In this document: positions 43,660 through 52,221 of the stretch, piece by piece
Numbering within the stretch: position 1 is the first letter of the stretch
How the letters are laid out: the number at the start of each line of letters is the position of its first letter
Notes under the pieces: model-generated
What the model saw: only the letters and a program-made list of their open reading frames with translations
What the model was told of the DNA's origin: nothing
Databases searched by the model: none
Source: DASWYT01 sp965246875
Lineage (GTDB): Bacteria; Pseudomonadota; Alphaproteobacteria; Micavibrionales; SZUA-601
Length of the DNA stretch: 64,000 nt
NCBI GenBank assembly: GCA_965246875.1
Contig: CBDFFU010000003.1
Location: 372,001-436,000, forward strand
Direction of reading: 5' to 3'
Position numbers and translations under genes: made by a program

Positions 43660-44874
43660 ATGACGACCGGATTACTGCCGCAAGCGACAATCGACTGTTT
43701 CTGGAGCCAGAATTACACATCCGAACTGTTTACCGCCCTGCAGACGGACTGGCGTTTCGCTCATGTCACGATTCAGCCGCGCAAAGGCGATATCGACGAT
43801 GCCATCGCACATTACCGGGATACGCCATCGCCATCGCTGTTGATCATCGAAACAGACAAAGCGGACGATGTGTTTCTCAGCAGTCTGGGTGCTTTGGCCT
43901 CTGTCTGCACCGATCAAACGGCAGCCTTGTTTATTGGCCCGGACAAAGACACGGATTTTGTCCGTCAGCTGAAAAATGTCGGTGTGGCCGATTATCTGAC
44001 ACGGCCTGTCTCCGTGGACGCGGCATGCAAAACGATTGCGCGTATCTTGACCGGCCGTCTGGGACATGGTCAATCGACTTTGACCGCAGTGTTAGGCAGC
44101 AAGGGTGGCGTTGGCGCGACACGTCTGGCACAAGCCCTGGCGCATTCCTGCGCGCAATTTTTACAGGAAAAAACCTTGCTGATCGATCCGGCGATGACGA
44201 ACAGCCCATTGGTAACAGCCTATGGCATGACAATGCCGCTGACAGCTGCCGCGTTGCAACCCATGCTGGGCGCGGCAAACATCGACACCGTTTTTGCCGG
44301 TGTTCATACCGTGACGCCGGAGCTAAAAGTGTTGGCCTTGCGTCATGATCTGGCAGACAGCGTTGCATCGTTGCAAGCCAATGATATCGACCATTTACTG
44401 ACGCTGTTGCAACAACGTGAAGCGAATATTGTAGCAGACCTGTCACAAAGCGATGCCGCCATTCGGCAGGCCGTGTTGCAACGCGCCGATCATGTCGTGA
44501 TCGTCACCACTGCCGAACCCCAGGCTGTGCGCAACACACAGCAATTGCTCAATGACATTCAAGCACAAGACCCTGACCGTACGGTGTATCTGGTCATCAA
44601 CAAAACACAATTGCTGCATAATGCCGAAGCGACCGAACAGGATTTGACGCAGACATTGGGCATGGAACCGTTCGTTCTCATTCCGTTTGCCGCCGAGATT
44701 TTTACGGCCATCGAAATGGCCGCACCCGCCGAGATGCTCAAAGCCGTGCAGCCGCTGGCCGAATTTCTCGCCCCACTGGCGGCCCATATTGTCGGCAAAC
44801 CGGCCCGGCCGCTCAAAACCAGCTTCGCCATGGGCGGCATGGGTGCGATGCTGAAACTGCTGGGCGGGAAGTAA
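43660..44874 (+). CDS. cpaE: CpaE/TadZ-like pilus assembly ATPase
   Basis: A 404-residue protein with an N-terminal receiver-like domain (residues about 1-125, LLIIETD, DYLTRPVS) and a MinD/ParA-type ATPase domain beginning TAVLGSKGGVGATRLAQALAH. The A-T after KGGVG is the CpaE variant of the deviant Walker A. LLIDPAM and IVADLSQSD are the later nucleotide-site motifs. TadZ/CpaE proteins position Flp pilus machinery at the pole. It follows cpaA by 27 bases, so the two likely form one operon separated from the rest of the tad locus. Confidence 0.87.
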   Translation: MTTGLLPQATIDCFWSQNYTSELFTALQTDWRFAHVTIQPRKGDIDDAIAHYRDTPSPSLLIIETDKADDVFLSSLGALASVCTDQTAALFIGPDKDTDFVRQLKNVGVADYLTRPVSVDAACKTIARILTGRLGHGQSTLTAVLGSKGGVGATRLAQALAHSCAQFLQEKTLLIDPAMTNSPLVTAYGMTMPLTAAALQPMLGAANIDTVFAGVHTVTPELKVLALRHDLADSVASLQANDIDHLLTLLQQREANIVADLSQSDAAIRQAVLQRADHVVIVTTAEPQAVRNTQQLLNDIQAQDPDRTVYLVINKTQLLHNAEATEQDLTQTLGMEPFVLIPFAAEIFTAIEMAAPAEMLKAVQPLAEFLAPLAAHIVGKPARPLKTSFAMGGMGAMLKLLGGK

Positions 44875-44914
44875 GAAAAATAGCACTTCGGAAAATGTAT
44901 TGACATATATATGA

Positions 44915-45433
44915 TTATGTTTTATTGATTCCAAGCAACCTTGGAGAATCGATACGGCTAAACCAAAAACTGATCCGCATCAACATAAAAAGGATCATAC
45001 AATTAAAAAACGCAGAAAATACGTTGGCGACGATGGTTATTACACGCAGGAAATTTTTTTCGAGCGTACAGATAGTGGCTATAACCGTTATGAACGCCAA
45101 TCAGATAAAAATGACAGAGGCTTGTTCTATGAGAATTTTGCAACGCGCATAGGTGATAATTTCTATGAGACTAAAAGATGGTATTATCAGGATGATGGAC
45201 AACGTAGAGTTTACAATGAAAGTAACTCTGTAAACGGACAGCTACACGGTATTCAAAAAGTTTGGGATCCGAAAGCCAAAACTGCCGTCGAGGAAATTCG
45301 TATTGCAGGCGAAAAACTAACGCCTATGCAAATCACTTTTATGTTGCTGCAAAACAAGGCTGGAATTACAGGTGATTTGCAAGATGTACTGGCTCCGGCT
45401 CTCAAAGCTAAAGAAAAATTGGGATTGTGTTAG
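44915..45433 (+). CDS. AT-rich orphan reading frame without a normal start codon
   Basis: An open frame of about 172 codons. Its composition and rhythm (aromatic-rich, strand-like: GYYTQEIFFERTD, NFYETKRWYYQDDGQRR, NGQLHGIQKVWD) look coding from about 44960 onward. There is no ATG, GTG or TTG in frame until the TTG at 45122, which would remove half of it; upstream an ATT at 44924 or a shift from the ATG at 44911/44917 could serve. The NGxxHGxxxxWD unit resembles MORN-type or antitoxin-like repeats, but I cannot name a family. It is either a damaged gene or one with unusual initiation. The expressed part may be 45122-45433 only. Confidence 0.45.
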   Translation, partial: LCFIDSKQPWRIDTAKPKTDPHQHKKDHTIKKRRKYVGDDGYYTQEIFFERTDSGYNRYERQSDKNDRGLFYENFATRIGDNFYETKRWYYQDDGQRRVYNESNSVNGQLHGIQKVWDPKAKTAVEEIRIAGEKLTPMQITFMLLQNKAGITGDLQDVLAPALKAKEKLGLC

Positions 45434-45523
45434 AAAATAATTATCTAAACGCTTATATCCTCAATATTTCGAAGCGAATTATTTGGTAAAGCAAGAGATA
45501 ATCGTTCACTAAATCGGTGACGT

Positions 45524-46444
45524 TCATTGTTCCAATAACGTCTTCAAAACCTGCTCAATCACCTTTAGTCCGCGCCCATTGACATCTTTGTCCGGCACAT
45601 ATTCGACCAGCTCAATCGCGCGTGGCGGTGTTGGCAATTGCAACTGTGGCCAGGCTTTGAGAAACTCTTGCAAGCGCAGGCCGTTTGGTTCTGTCGTGCC
45701 AACCGCTTGCATATCCTGCGGGTCCAACACATCCAGATCAAACGACAGGCCCCAACCTTTTGGGGCTTTGGTCACGATTTTCAACGCGTCTTGTAAGACT
45801 GGCAATAAGCCACGCGCGGCAATTTCACTTTGTAAAAAAACACGCACACCCAGTTCATTCAATAAAGCTGCTTCGCCCGGTTCATATGACCGCACGCCGA
45901 CAAGCGCGGTGTAGGCCGGTTTCAGTTTGGTCCGTTTACTGGCAATCTCGCACAAAATTTTATCGCCATGCCCCAGCAAATGTGCCAGGGGCGTACCGTG
46001 AAAATGCCCACCCCATTTGCCTTGCCGCGCCGTGATCGGCGTGTGGGCATCCATATGGGCATCGATCCATAACAACCCGAATTGGCCGTGCGCTTTAAGC
46101 GCGGTTGTGACACCGCTCCAGGTTCCCATTGCCACTGAATGATCACCACCAATGACGACCGGCACGGTCTGTTTCGCGGCGTCCATCAGCTCCATCAATT
46201 CATGGGCGATGTTGCGCGAAAAATATTTGATCATGCCATAGGCTTCATCCAGACCGGGATCATGATCAGGCCGCGGTGGAAAAGGTGCCAGCAATCCATG
46301 CCAGCGCGCCGCAATACCGTGGCGTTGCAATGTTTCTGCCAGACCCGCCGCCATCAGAACATCCGGCGCAATATCAGGCCCCGCAGAGGCTGCCCCCCAC
46401 GCCGTTCCGGCACCGATTAAACTGTAAGAATGTGATGATGACAT
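45524..46444 (-). CDS. Arginase-family ureohydrolase
   Basis: A 306-residue binuclear manganese hydrolase. Metal-binding motifs are all present: IGGDHSVAMG, WIDAHMDAHTP, and SFDLDVLDPQDMQAVGTTEPNGL. The start SLIGAGTAWGA and the C-terminal AIELVEYVPDKD fit the arginase branch (arginine to ornithine and urea) more than agmatinases. A formiminoglutamase or guanidino-acid specificity cannot be excluded. It is a single gene, divergent from aat. Confidence 0.9.
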   Translation of the reverse strand: MSSSHSYSLIGAGTAWGAASAGPDIAPDVLMAAGLAETLQRHGIAARWHGLLAPFPPRPDHDPGLDEAYGMIKYFSRNIAHELMELMDAAKQTVPVVIGGDHSVAMGTWSGVTTALKAHGQFGLLWIDAHMDAHTPITARQGKWGGHFHGTPLAHLLGHGDKILCEIASKRTKLKPAYTALVGVRSYEPGEAALLNELGVRVFLQSEIAARGLLPVLQDALKIVTKAPKGWGLSFDLDVLDPQDMQAVGTTEPNGLRLQEFLKAWPQLQLPTPPRAIELVEYVPDKDVNGRGLKVIEQVLKTLLEQ

Positions 46445-46549
46445 GGCTTTGATTTAAGACGGCGAGGCTTAAGAAAGATTTACTTGGGAACAGGTTTTTT
46501 CAGGTAAAGCCATATTCAAATGCGGCATGTGCCGTGTAGACTAAAGTGA

Positions 46550-47344
46550 ATGAAAACAATGATGCTCACGCCTGAATTAGTGTTAGATGCTTATCGCATT
46601 GGCGCGTTTCCGATGGCGCGTAGTCAAGCGGCAAATGCACCAATTGATTTTTACCGGCCTGATCCGCGGGCGTTGCTGACAGTGTCTGACATGCATATCC
46701 CGCGCCGTTTACGACGCTGGTTGCGTCACAACTCTTTGATCGTGCGTTATCCCGATGATGTGTCTGCCATTATGCAGTTGTGTGGTGAAGACCGCGATGA
46801 CACATGGATCAATACGCCGTTGCTGAATGTCTACGCGGAATTGGCGGCACAGGGTTATGCTGCGGCAGTGGGCATCTATGACAGGGATGTGCGCGTTGGT
46901 GGATTATACTGGGTGCAGATCGGCCTGGCGGTGATGGCGGAAAGCATGTTCAGCCGTGTGCCGAACGCCAGCAAACTGGCGTTGTTGCATGTCATGGCAG
47001 CAATCCATGCGCGTGGACAACGTTTGCAATTGCCAATCAACAAGCGATGGATCGACGTGCAATATACCAATCCGCATCTGGAGCAATTTCACCCAACAGA
47101 ACGATCAGCTGCAGCTTACTCTGATTTGCTGGCGGCGGCTTTAGCGGGGGGTGTCTCGTCAGCTGATGTATCTGCTTGGGCCGCTTCATCATCGACTGTT
47201 GTGTCGTCCCCCTTGTCTGCAGCAGGGACAGTGACAGCGGACGATGCCTTATCGTCCGGCTTTGTGTCACCCGGCTTTGCGGCGTCTGATTTTTCGGCCT
47301 CGTCTTTGGCTGATTTTTTGCAATTCAAAACCCAGATATCATAA
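46550..47344 (+). CDS. aat: Leucyl/phenylalanyl-tRNA--protein transferase with unusual C-terminal extension
   Basis: The first 200 residues are the Aat enzyme of the N-degron pathway, which adds Leu or Phe from tRNA to N-terminal Arg/Lys of proteins. Motifs are AYRIGAFPM, RPDPRALL, TWINTPLLNVYAELAAQG, GGLYWVQIG, AESMFSRVPNASKLALLHVM and WIDVQYTNPHL. The normal end would fall near YSDLLAAALA. A further 60-odd Ser/Ala/Val-rich residues run to 47344, antisense to the low-complexity tail of the DUF2155 gene, a 229-base convergent overlap. A lost stop codon is the likely cause. Confidence 0.88.
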   Translation: MKTMMLTPELVLDAYRIGAFPMARSQAANAPIDFYRPDPRALLTVSDMHIPRRLRRWLRHNSLIVRYPDDVSAIMQLCGEDRDDTWINTPLLNVYAELAAQGYAAAVGIYDRDVRVGGLYWVQIGLAVMAESMFSRVPNASKLALLHVMAAIHARGQRLQLPINKRWIDVQYTNPHLEQFHPTERSAAAYSDLLAAALAGGVSSADVSAWAASSSTVVSSPLSAAGTVTADDALSSGFVSPGFAASDFSASSLADFLQFKTQIS

Positions 47345-48120
47345 ATCGGATGATCCATGGCGCTGAGGGCCGGCGATGAGCCAAACATCCAGCCGCTGAA
47401 CACCCATTGTGACGGGCTGTTGTCTTTGTTAGCGGTAACGGCTGGCGCATCTTTTGGCTTGGCTTCCCACACTTGCAGGAATGCAGCACTGTCCGGCGTT
47501 TCCAAAGGTGCTGCTTGTTGACACGTTTTGACCTGGACAAACAAGGGGCCAATGGCCACCGTATCACCGACTTTGACCGTCATCGTCGCGGTGCGCGCCG
47601 TGACTTTATCCAAGGTTTGCAATGTCACATAAGGACGCGCGTCATAGGCCGGCGGTTTTGGCGGCACGGGCGGGGTCTCGGCACGTACCGCTTTTGGTGC
47701 TTCATCAGTGGGGGCTTGGGGCAGCAACGCCGGATTCATATTTTCCAATGGCTGCGCCGGCACGTTTTCACCGGGCATTGTCGTTGACGCTTTGATAGGA
47801 TGATCTGGCGGCGTGATACGCTGCAAATTATCGGTAGTCGGAACAGGGGCTGTATCAACAGACGTCCGGTTTGGCACAACGTCTGGTTGCGCGGCAATGG
47901 GTGGTGTATCAACAGGTGCATCAGCCGCCGGTGGATTTTTCTCCAGCGCGTTCAGAACATCTTCCATACTGGAGGCGGGTGTCGTATCTGCGGCTGTTCC
48001 GGCGGGCGTTTCGGTCACAGGGTCTGCATCTTGTGCGAATGTCAAAGACGCAAAGCCCAGCGGTGTTGCCGCGCACAGCGTGAGCAGATAAATCCAATGT
48101 GTCAGACGCAAATGGGCCAT
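47116..48120 (-). CDS. DUF2155-domain periplasmic protein
   Basis: A 334-residue exported protein: signal peptide (MAHLRLTHWIYLLTLCAATPLGFASLTFAQ), a long Pro/Ala/Asp-rich linker, and the DUF2155 domain from about residue 160. The domain has TLDKVTARTATMTVKVGD, KTCQQAAPLETPDSAAFLQVWE and VFSGWMFGSSPALSAMDHPIYDIWVLNC, with paired cysteines. An acidic tail of about 65 residues follows, overlapping aat. The family is typical of alphaproteobacteria and its role is unknown. It starts one base into the end of the MlaD gene, so they are one operon. Confidence 0.9.
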   Translation of the reverse strand: MAHLRLTHWIYLLTLCAATPLGFASLTFAQDADPVTETPAGTAADTTPASSMEDVLNALEKNPPAADAPVDTPPIAAQPDVVPNRTSVDTAPVPTTDNLQRITPPDHPIKASTTMPGENVPAQPLENMNPALLPQAPTDEAPKAVRAETPPVPPKPPAYDARPYVTLQTLDKVTARTATMTVKVGDTVAIGPLFVQVKTCQQAAPLETPDSAAFLQVWEAKPKDAPAVTANKDNSPSQWVFSGWMFGSSPALSAMDHPIYDIWVLNCKKSAKDEAEKSDAAKPGDTKPDDKASSAVTVPAADKGDDTTVDDEAAQADTSADETPPAKAAASKSE

Positions 48121-48686
48121 TAATAATCGGTGCTGAACGGCTGGGCCGGTTGAGCATCGGGTGCGGCTGGCGGTACAACAGCCGTCGCGTCACCTGCTGG
48201 TGCCGGGGCCACAGGTGCATCGGCCGGCTTGGCTTTATTTTTATCGTCGCCATTAAAGATAAACTTGCCGAGCAATTCTTCCAGATTAACCGCGGATTGC
48301 GTGAATTGAATCATCCCGCCATCCTTGATCATCGTGTCGTCGCCACCGGGTTCCAGTGTCAGATATTTGCCGCCCAGAATGCTTTCCGATGCCACTTTAG
48401 CCACCGTATCGGCCGGCAGTTTGACATCGTTTTCAATCATCATATGCACATTGGCCAGATAGGTTTTCGGGTCGAGGCCGAGGCTGGAAACGGATCCGAT
48501 CTTCACGCCGCTCATGCGCACATCCATGCCGGATTTAATGCCGTCAGCCTTGGCGAAATTCGCGTTAACAGTATAGCCGGTCGTTTGTTTGAAACTGGCA
48601 CTGGACAAAGCAACGACTAAAAAAATTCCGGCCACCGTCAAAACGACGCCGCCCAGAATTGTTTCGACTGTGTTGTGATTGCTCAT
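48120..48686 (-). CDS. mlaD: MlaD-family lipid transport protein
   Basis: A 188-residue inner-membrane-anchored MCE protein: helix at residues about 10-30 (GGVVLTVAGIFLVVALSSASF), then the MCE domain with VNANFAKADGIKSGMDVRMSGVKIGSV and SILGGKYLTLEPGG, and a Pro/Ala-rich tail. MlaD forms a hexamer on the MlaFEB ABC transporter that moves phospholipids between membranes. No mlaE or mlaF is nearby; in alphaproteobacteria this gene is often placed between NDUFA12 and DUF2155 genes, as here. Confidence 0.92.
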   Translation of the reverse strand: MSNHNTVETILGGVVLTVAGIFLVVALSSASFKQTTGYTVNANFAKADGIKSGMDVRMSGVKIGSVSSLGLDPKTYLANVHMMIENDVKLPADTVAKVASESILGGKYLTLEPGGDDTMIKDGGMIQFTQSAVNLEELLGKFIFNGDDKNKAKPADAPVAPAPAGDATAVVPPAAPDAQPAQPFSTDY

Positions 48687-48711
48687 GATCGTTGATCCTT
48701 AAGAATAAAAA

Positions 48712-49164
48712 TTATGCCGCTGTATCGTGGTGAGATGTCTCTGTGCCCGGCGGAACCCACGCCGCGTAATCCCCTGTCGCGGATTGACGTTTGCCGCCGC
48801 CCAGTGGATGGCCCGGCGGGAAATAGGCGTTGACCGTACCGGTCATGTTGGCTTGCGGCGGTTGCTGCCAGACATGGCGCAACGGATTGTTGGCGGCTGG
48901 CACATCATTGGTCTGGTGATGCAACCAGCCATGCCATTCCGGCGGCACTTGTGACGCATCATAGCCACGTCCGCCAACCATGTTGGCATACAATACAAAA
49001 CGGCGTTCGCGTTTGGTGCCGCGACGGGCCTTGCCGGTAAAATAACGATTGCCCAAAGAATCGGTGCCAACCGGTTTGCCAAACATCCCCACATGCAACC
49101 GGATCGACAATGTCGACGACACAGACAGGACGCTGAGAACGGTGTTGGCGAGTTGCTTGAACAT
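48712..49164 (-). CDS. NDUFA12-family complex I accessory subunit
   Basis: A 150-residue protein of the NDUFA12/B17.2 family, an accessory subunit of respiratory NADH:ubiquinone oxidoreductase shared by mitochondria and alphaproteobacteria. Characteristic parts are VGTDSLGNRYFTGK, RRFVLYANM, VPPEWHGWLHHQTNDVP and YAAWVPPG. It is the first gene of the conserved NDUFA12-mlaD-DUF2155 operon and a good lineage marker. Confidence 0.94.
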   Translation of the reverse strand: MFKQLANTVLSVLSVSSTLSIRLHVGMFGKPVGTDSLGNRYFTGKARRGTKRERRFVLYANMVGGRGYDASQVPPEWHGWLHHQTNDVPAANNPLRHVWQQPPQANMTGTVNAYFPPGHPLGGGKRQSATGDYAAWVPPGTETSHHDTAA

Positions 49165-49290
49165 GACGGCTATTCAACGGCGAAACGCGCCGGAAATCAA
49201 GTGATAAACGTGTTATTTAAGCGGATCAATGAAGTTGACTCAGTATTATTTTTGACTTATGGTTATGCAAAAATTATGAGGAGGACTTCT

Positions 49291-49977
49291 ATGTTGCGGA
49301 CACATTTTTCGATCGGTACAAATTTATGCCTGGATGACCCGATTGCGCAACATGTTCTTTCGTCCTTAAGAGCAAGCTTGATCAAAGGTAATTCTCAAAC
49401 AAAAAAAGGTGTGAGTCATCCACTTTCACGGGTAAAACCATTTATTTATTTGGATGTCATGCCATCGGCCGAGGACGATCTGTTTGATGCTGTGCCGCCT
49501 AATCCGTATCATACTTTAGGTCATATGACGGCGTTGTATGAAACCGTTCATGATACGACAGATGCAGTAGGGTACACTAAGCCGCGTATCACTATTCTGC
49601 ATCCGGGTGACGACCGCATTCGGCGTTTAGATATTCATGACGATATCTGGGCGGCCAGCCGATTAACAGACAATTCTCAAAACTTGGCGTTGGAAGATGC
49701 ACAATTTTTAACAGCGCTGGCAACAGCCCAAGGCTTGGCGAGTACATTTATCAGAGAGCCGTATGTGCATGTCATGACGCAATCAAGCGTATTGTATACA
49801 GCCTTGGCGGCGGCCGGTGACAGTGATGACAAATTCGTCGCAAATTTGAGCGACTTATTCGCTCAGCCGATCATGGACGCTTACAACCATATGCCACGCC
49901 GTCGGCGAAATGTTACACCGTCACATTTTATACCGACCAAGCAGCATAAACCGGGACCGAAATTCAAGTTAAAATGA
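49291..49977 (+). CDS. Orphan protein of unknown function
   Basis: A 228-residue protein I do not recognise. The ATG at 49291 has a strong GAGGAGG site eight to ten bases before it, which rules out the much longer frame back to 49093. The protein is soluble, mixed alpha/beta, with a PNPYHTLGHMTALYETVHDTTD segment (His/Tyr-rich), a C-terminal helical half and a basic tail (MPRRRRNVTP...HKPGPKFKLK) that could bind nucleic acid or be a targeting signal. It is transcribed alone, overlapping the end of the convergent murI gene by 14 bases. Confidence 0.65.
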   Translation: MLRTHFSIGTNLCLDDPIAQHVLSSLRASLIKGNSQTKKGVSHPLSRVKPFIYLDVMPSAEDDLFDAVPPNPYHTLGHMTALYETVHDTTDAVGYTKPRITILHPGDDRIRRLDIHDDIWAASRLTDNSQNLALEDAQFLTALATAQGLASTFIREPYVHVMTQSSVLYTALAAAGDSDDKFVANLSDLFAQPIMDAYNHMPRRRRNVTPSHFIPTKQHKPGPKFKLK

Positions 49978-50764
49978 TTTTTTCTAACAACAACGGCTGC
50001 CCATAAATCTGATTGGCCATGGCTTGATAGGATTTGGCCAAATCGGTGACGCAGAACCGATGCGTCTGGCCGCGTGACAGGGTCTGCTCAATCTCAGGAT
50101 GACGCTGCAAATAGTCGGCGACTTTGGCCGGAATAAAATCATCCTGGCTGATCAGGTCGATGGTCGGTGGCAAGATCGTTTTCAGCAGCGGTTTCAGCAG
50201 CGGATAATGGGTACAGCCCAAAATCAATGCATCAATATGCTTGTCGATTAATGGCTGCACATAGTCACGCAAAATCGGTTCGACATAGTGCAAGCCGTTG
50301 TTTTCAATGAGCGGCACGAGTAGTGGCGTCGCACAGGCATGAATGGCGATGCGATCGTCAATCTTGCCCAACTCTACGCCATAGGTATCCGAATTGACGA
50401 CAAAGCTGGTCGCGATGACGCCCAGATTTTTGTGGCCGGTTTCCAGCGCCTGTTCAACGGTCGGCACGACAACGCCTAACACGCGCCGCTCAGGATAATG
50501 TTGCGGCAACCAGGTTTGTTGCAAGCGGCGCAAGGCCGATGCCGACGCGGTGTTACACGCAATAATGACCAGACCGCAATCCTGTTGAAACAAGAAATCG
50601 ACAGCGCGTTCGGTAAAGTGATAAATTGCCTCGCCCGAGCGCGGGCCATAGGGAACATGCAGCGTGTCGCCCAGATAAATCGTATCATAATGTGGCAAGG
50701 CATCCGTGATGGCCTTCGCCAACACCAGGCCACCCAGACCACTGTCAAAAATACCGATTTTCAT
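49964..50764 (-). CDS. murI: Glutamate racemase
   Basis: A 266-residue cofactor-independent racemase supplying D-glutamate for peptidoglycan. The start is IGIFDSGLGGLVLAKAI with the substrate-binding Asp-Ser. The two catalytic cysteines are in VIIACNTASASALR and LILGCTHYPLLKP. I use the ATG at 50764, whose first residues MKIGIFDSGLGG are typical. It follows the ferredoxin gene by one base, forming the last gene of a reductase-ferredoxin-racemase operon. Confidence 0.95.
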   Translation of the reverse strand: MKIGIFDSGLGGLVLAKAITDALPHYDTIYLGDTLHVPYGPRSGEAIYHFTERAVDFLFQQDCGLVIIACNTASASALRRLQQTWLPQHYPERRVLGVVVPTVEQALETGHKNLGVIATSFVVNSDTYGVELGKIDDRIAIHACATPLLVPLIENNGLHYVEPILRDYVQPLIDKHIDALILGCTHYPLLKPLLKTILPPTIDLISQDDFIPAKVADYLQRHPEIEQTLSRGQTHRFCVTDLAKSYQAMANQIYGQPLLLEKIILT

Positions 50765-50765
50765 G

Positions 50766-51107
50766 TCAATCTTGCTCCAGTTCACTACCGGGCGCCAGCG
50801 TCACCGCCAAACCATCCAGATCATCCTGCATCAAAATCTGGCACGACAAACGCGAGCGCGCCGCGTCATAACCATCCACTGTGTCCAGCATATCCAGCTC
50901 ATCGGCATCAGGGGCCGGGATTTTGTCCTGCCAATCCTTTGCCACATACACATGACAGGTTGCACAAATACCCGACCCGCCACATTCCGCCTTGATCGGC
51001 AAATCATGGTCGCGGATAATCTCCATCACGCGCCAGCCCGCCAAAGCCGGCAAAGCATGTGTTGTGCCATCCTGATCAGTGACGTTAAGAATGAGATCGT
51101 TGCTCAT
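50766..51107 (-). CDS. Adrenodoxin-type [2Fe-2S] ferredoxin
   Basis: A 113-residue soluble electron carrier. The cluster ligands are the first three Cys in ECGGSGICATCHVYV and a fourth in RLSCQI, the spacing of vertebrate-type ferredoxins (C-x5-C-x2-C...C). Such proteins serve Fe-S cluster assembly or cytochrome P450s. Its ATG overlaps the stop of the upstream ferredoxin reductase gene by four bases, which points to a direct redox pair. Confidence 0.93.
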   Translation of the reverse strand: MSNDLILNVTDQDGTTHALPALAGWRVMEIIRDHDLPIKAECGGSGICATCHVYVAKDWQDKIPAPDADELDMLDTVDGYDAARSRLSCQILMQDDLDGLAVTLAPGSELEQD

Positions 51108-52144
51108 TCCTTCACGCCCAGTTTCTTGTGAATAGTCGTACTGCTGGTGGTATATTCAAAACGCAGTTTTTTATCGGGATGCACGATGCGGAAGGCTTCC
51201 TGTGCCATCAAGGCTGCTTCGTGAAAACCGGAGAGGATCAGTTTCAATTTGCCGGGATAATGATTGATATCACCAATGGCAAAAATGCCGGGCGTCGAAC
51301 TCATGAATTTTTCGGTGTCGACGGTGATACGATTTTCATGAAGATTAAGACCAAAATTTGCGACCGGCCCCAGTTTCAACGTCAAACCAAAAAACGGCAG
51401 CATGGCATCACAGGCAATAGTGGTCGCCAGACTTGCATCGTCTGTCACCGTGACATGCGATAATGCACCCCTATCGCCGTGCAATTTGCTTACCTGGCCC
51501 AGACGAAAATCAATCGCACCGTTTGCGGCCAGTTCCTGCATGGCCGTTACACTGTGCGGCACCGCGCGGAAATCATGGCGCCGATGCACCAGAGTGACGC
51601 GCTTGGCGATCTGTTGCAAATTCAATGTCCAGTCCAGCGCACTGTCGCCACCGCCGACAATCACCACATGCTTGTCGCGGAATTGCTCGCGTTGCCGGAC
51701 AGCGTAAAACACCGATGTGCCTTCATAGGGTTCAATCCCGTCGATCGGCGGTTTTTTCGGTGTGAAACTGCCACCGCCGGCGGCGATCACGATCACTTTG
51801 GCGGTGAGGACCAGCCCACCATCGGTCGTCACCCGCCAGCCTTGATCAGTCTGTTGAATGCCTTCGACCAATTGATTGAAATGAAACACCGGCTTGAACG
51901 GTTTGATCTGTTCCAACAAATTGTCGGTGAGCCCCTGACCGGAAATGACGGGCAGGGCTGGAATATCGTAAATCGGCTTTTCCGGATAGAGTTCCGCACA
52001 TTGCCCGCCCGGCTTATCGAGAATATCGACCAGCTGGCAGAATAAATCCAGCAAGCCCAGCTCAAACACCGCAAACAGCCCAACCGGACCTGCCCCGATG
52101 ATCAGGACGTCGCTGTGTTTTGAGGAGATGGGATTTGGCTGCAT
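51104..52144 (-). CDS. Ferredoxin--NADP+ reductase (thioredoxin-reductase-like)
   Basis: A 346-residue FAD/NAD(P)H flavoprotein of the TrxR-like ferredoxin reductase (YumC/FNR2) group. The FAD site is VLIIGAGPVGLFAVFELGLLD, followed by the subgroup motif DKPGGQCAELYPEKPIYDIPA. The second dinucleotide site is VVIVGGGDSALDWTLNL, and GIFAIGDINHYPGKLKLILSGFHEAALMA is the C-terminal FAD block. It lacks the CxxC redox pair of true thioredoxin reductases. It is translationally coupled to the ferredoxin gene. Confidence 0.94.
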   Translation of the reverse strand: MQPNPISSKHSDVLIIGAGPVGLFAVFELGLLDLFCQLVDILDKPGGQCAELYPEKPIYDIPALPVISGQGLTDNLLEQIKPFKPVFHFNQLVEGIQQTDQGWRVTTDGGLVLTAKVIVIAAGGGSFTPKKPPIDGIEPYEGTSVFYAVRQREQFRDKHVVIVGGGDSALDWTLNLQQIAKRVTLVHRRHDFRAVPHSVTAMQELAANGAIDFRLGQVSKLHGDRGALSHVTVTDDASLATTIACDAMLPFFGLTLKLGPVANFGLNLHENRITVDTEKFMSSTPGIFAIGDINHYPGKLKLILSGFHEAALMAQEAFRIVHPDKKLRFEYTTSSTTIHKKLGVKE

Positions 52145-52221
52145 GTGGCTTTAACTATAGCAAGACCGTCTTAATGATTAAAGGCTTTCAGGACACAACA
52201 AAGAGACATAATATATTGCTT

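Noticed and set aside
49093..49290. N-terminal extension of the 49291 gene
   Set aside because: The extension lies opposite the NDUFA12-family gene and lacks a ribosome site, whereas GAGGAGG precedes the ATG at 49291.
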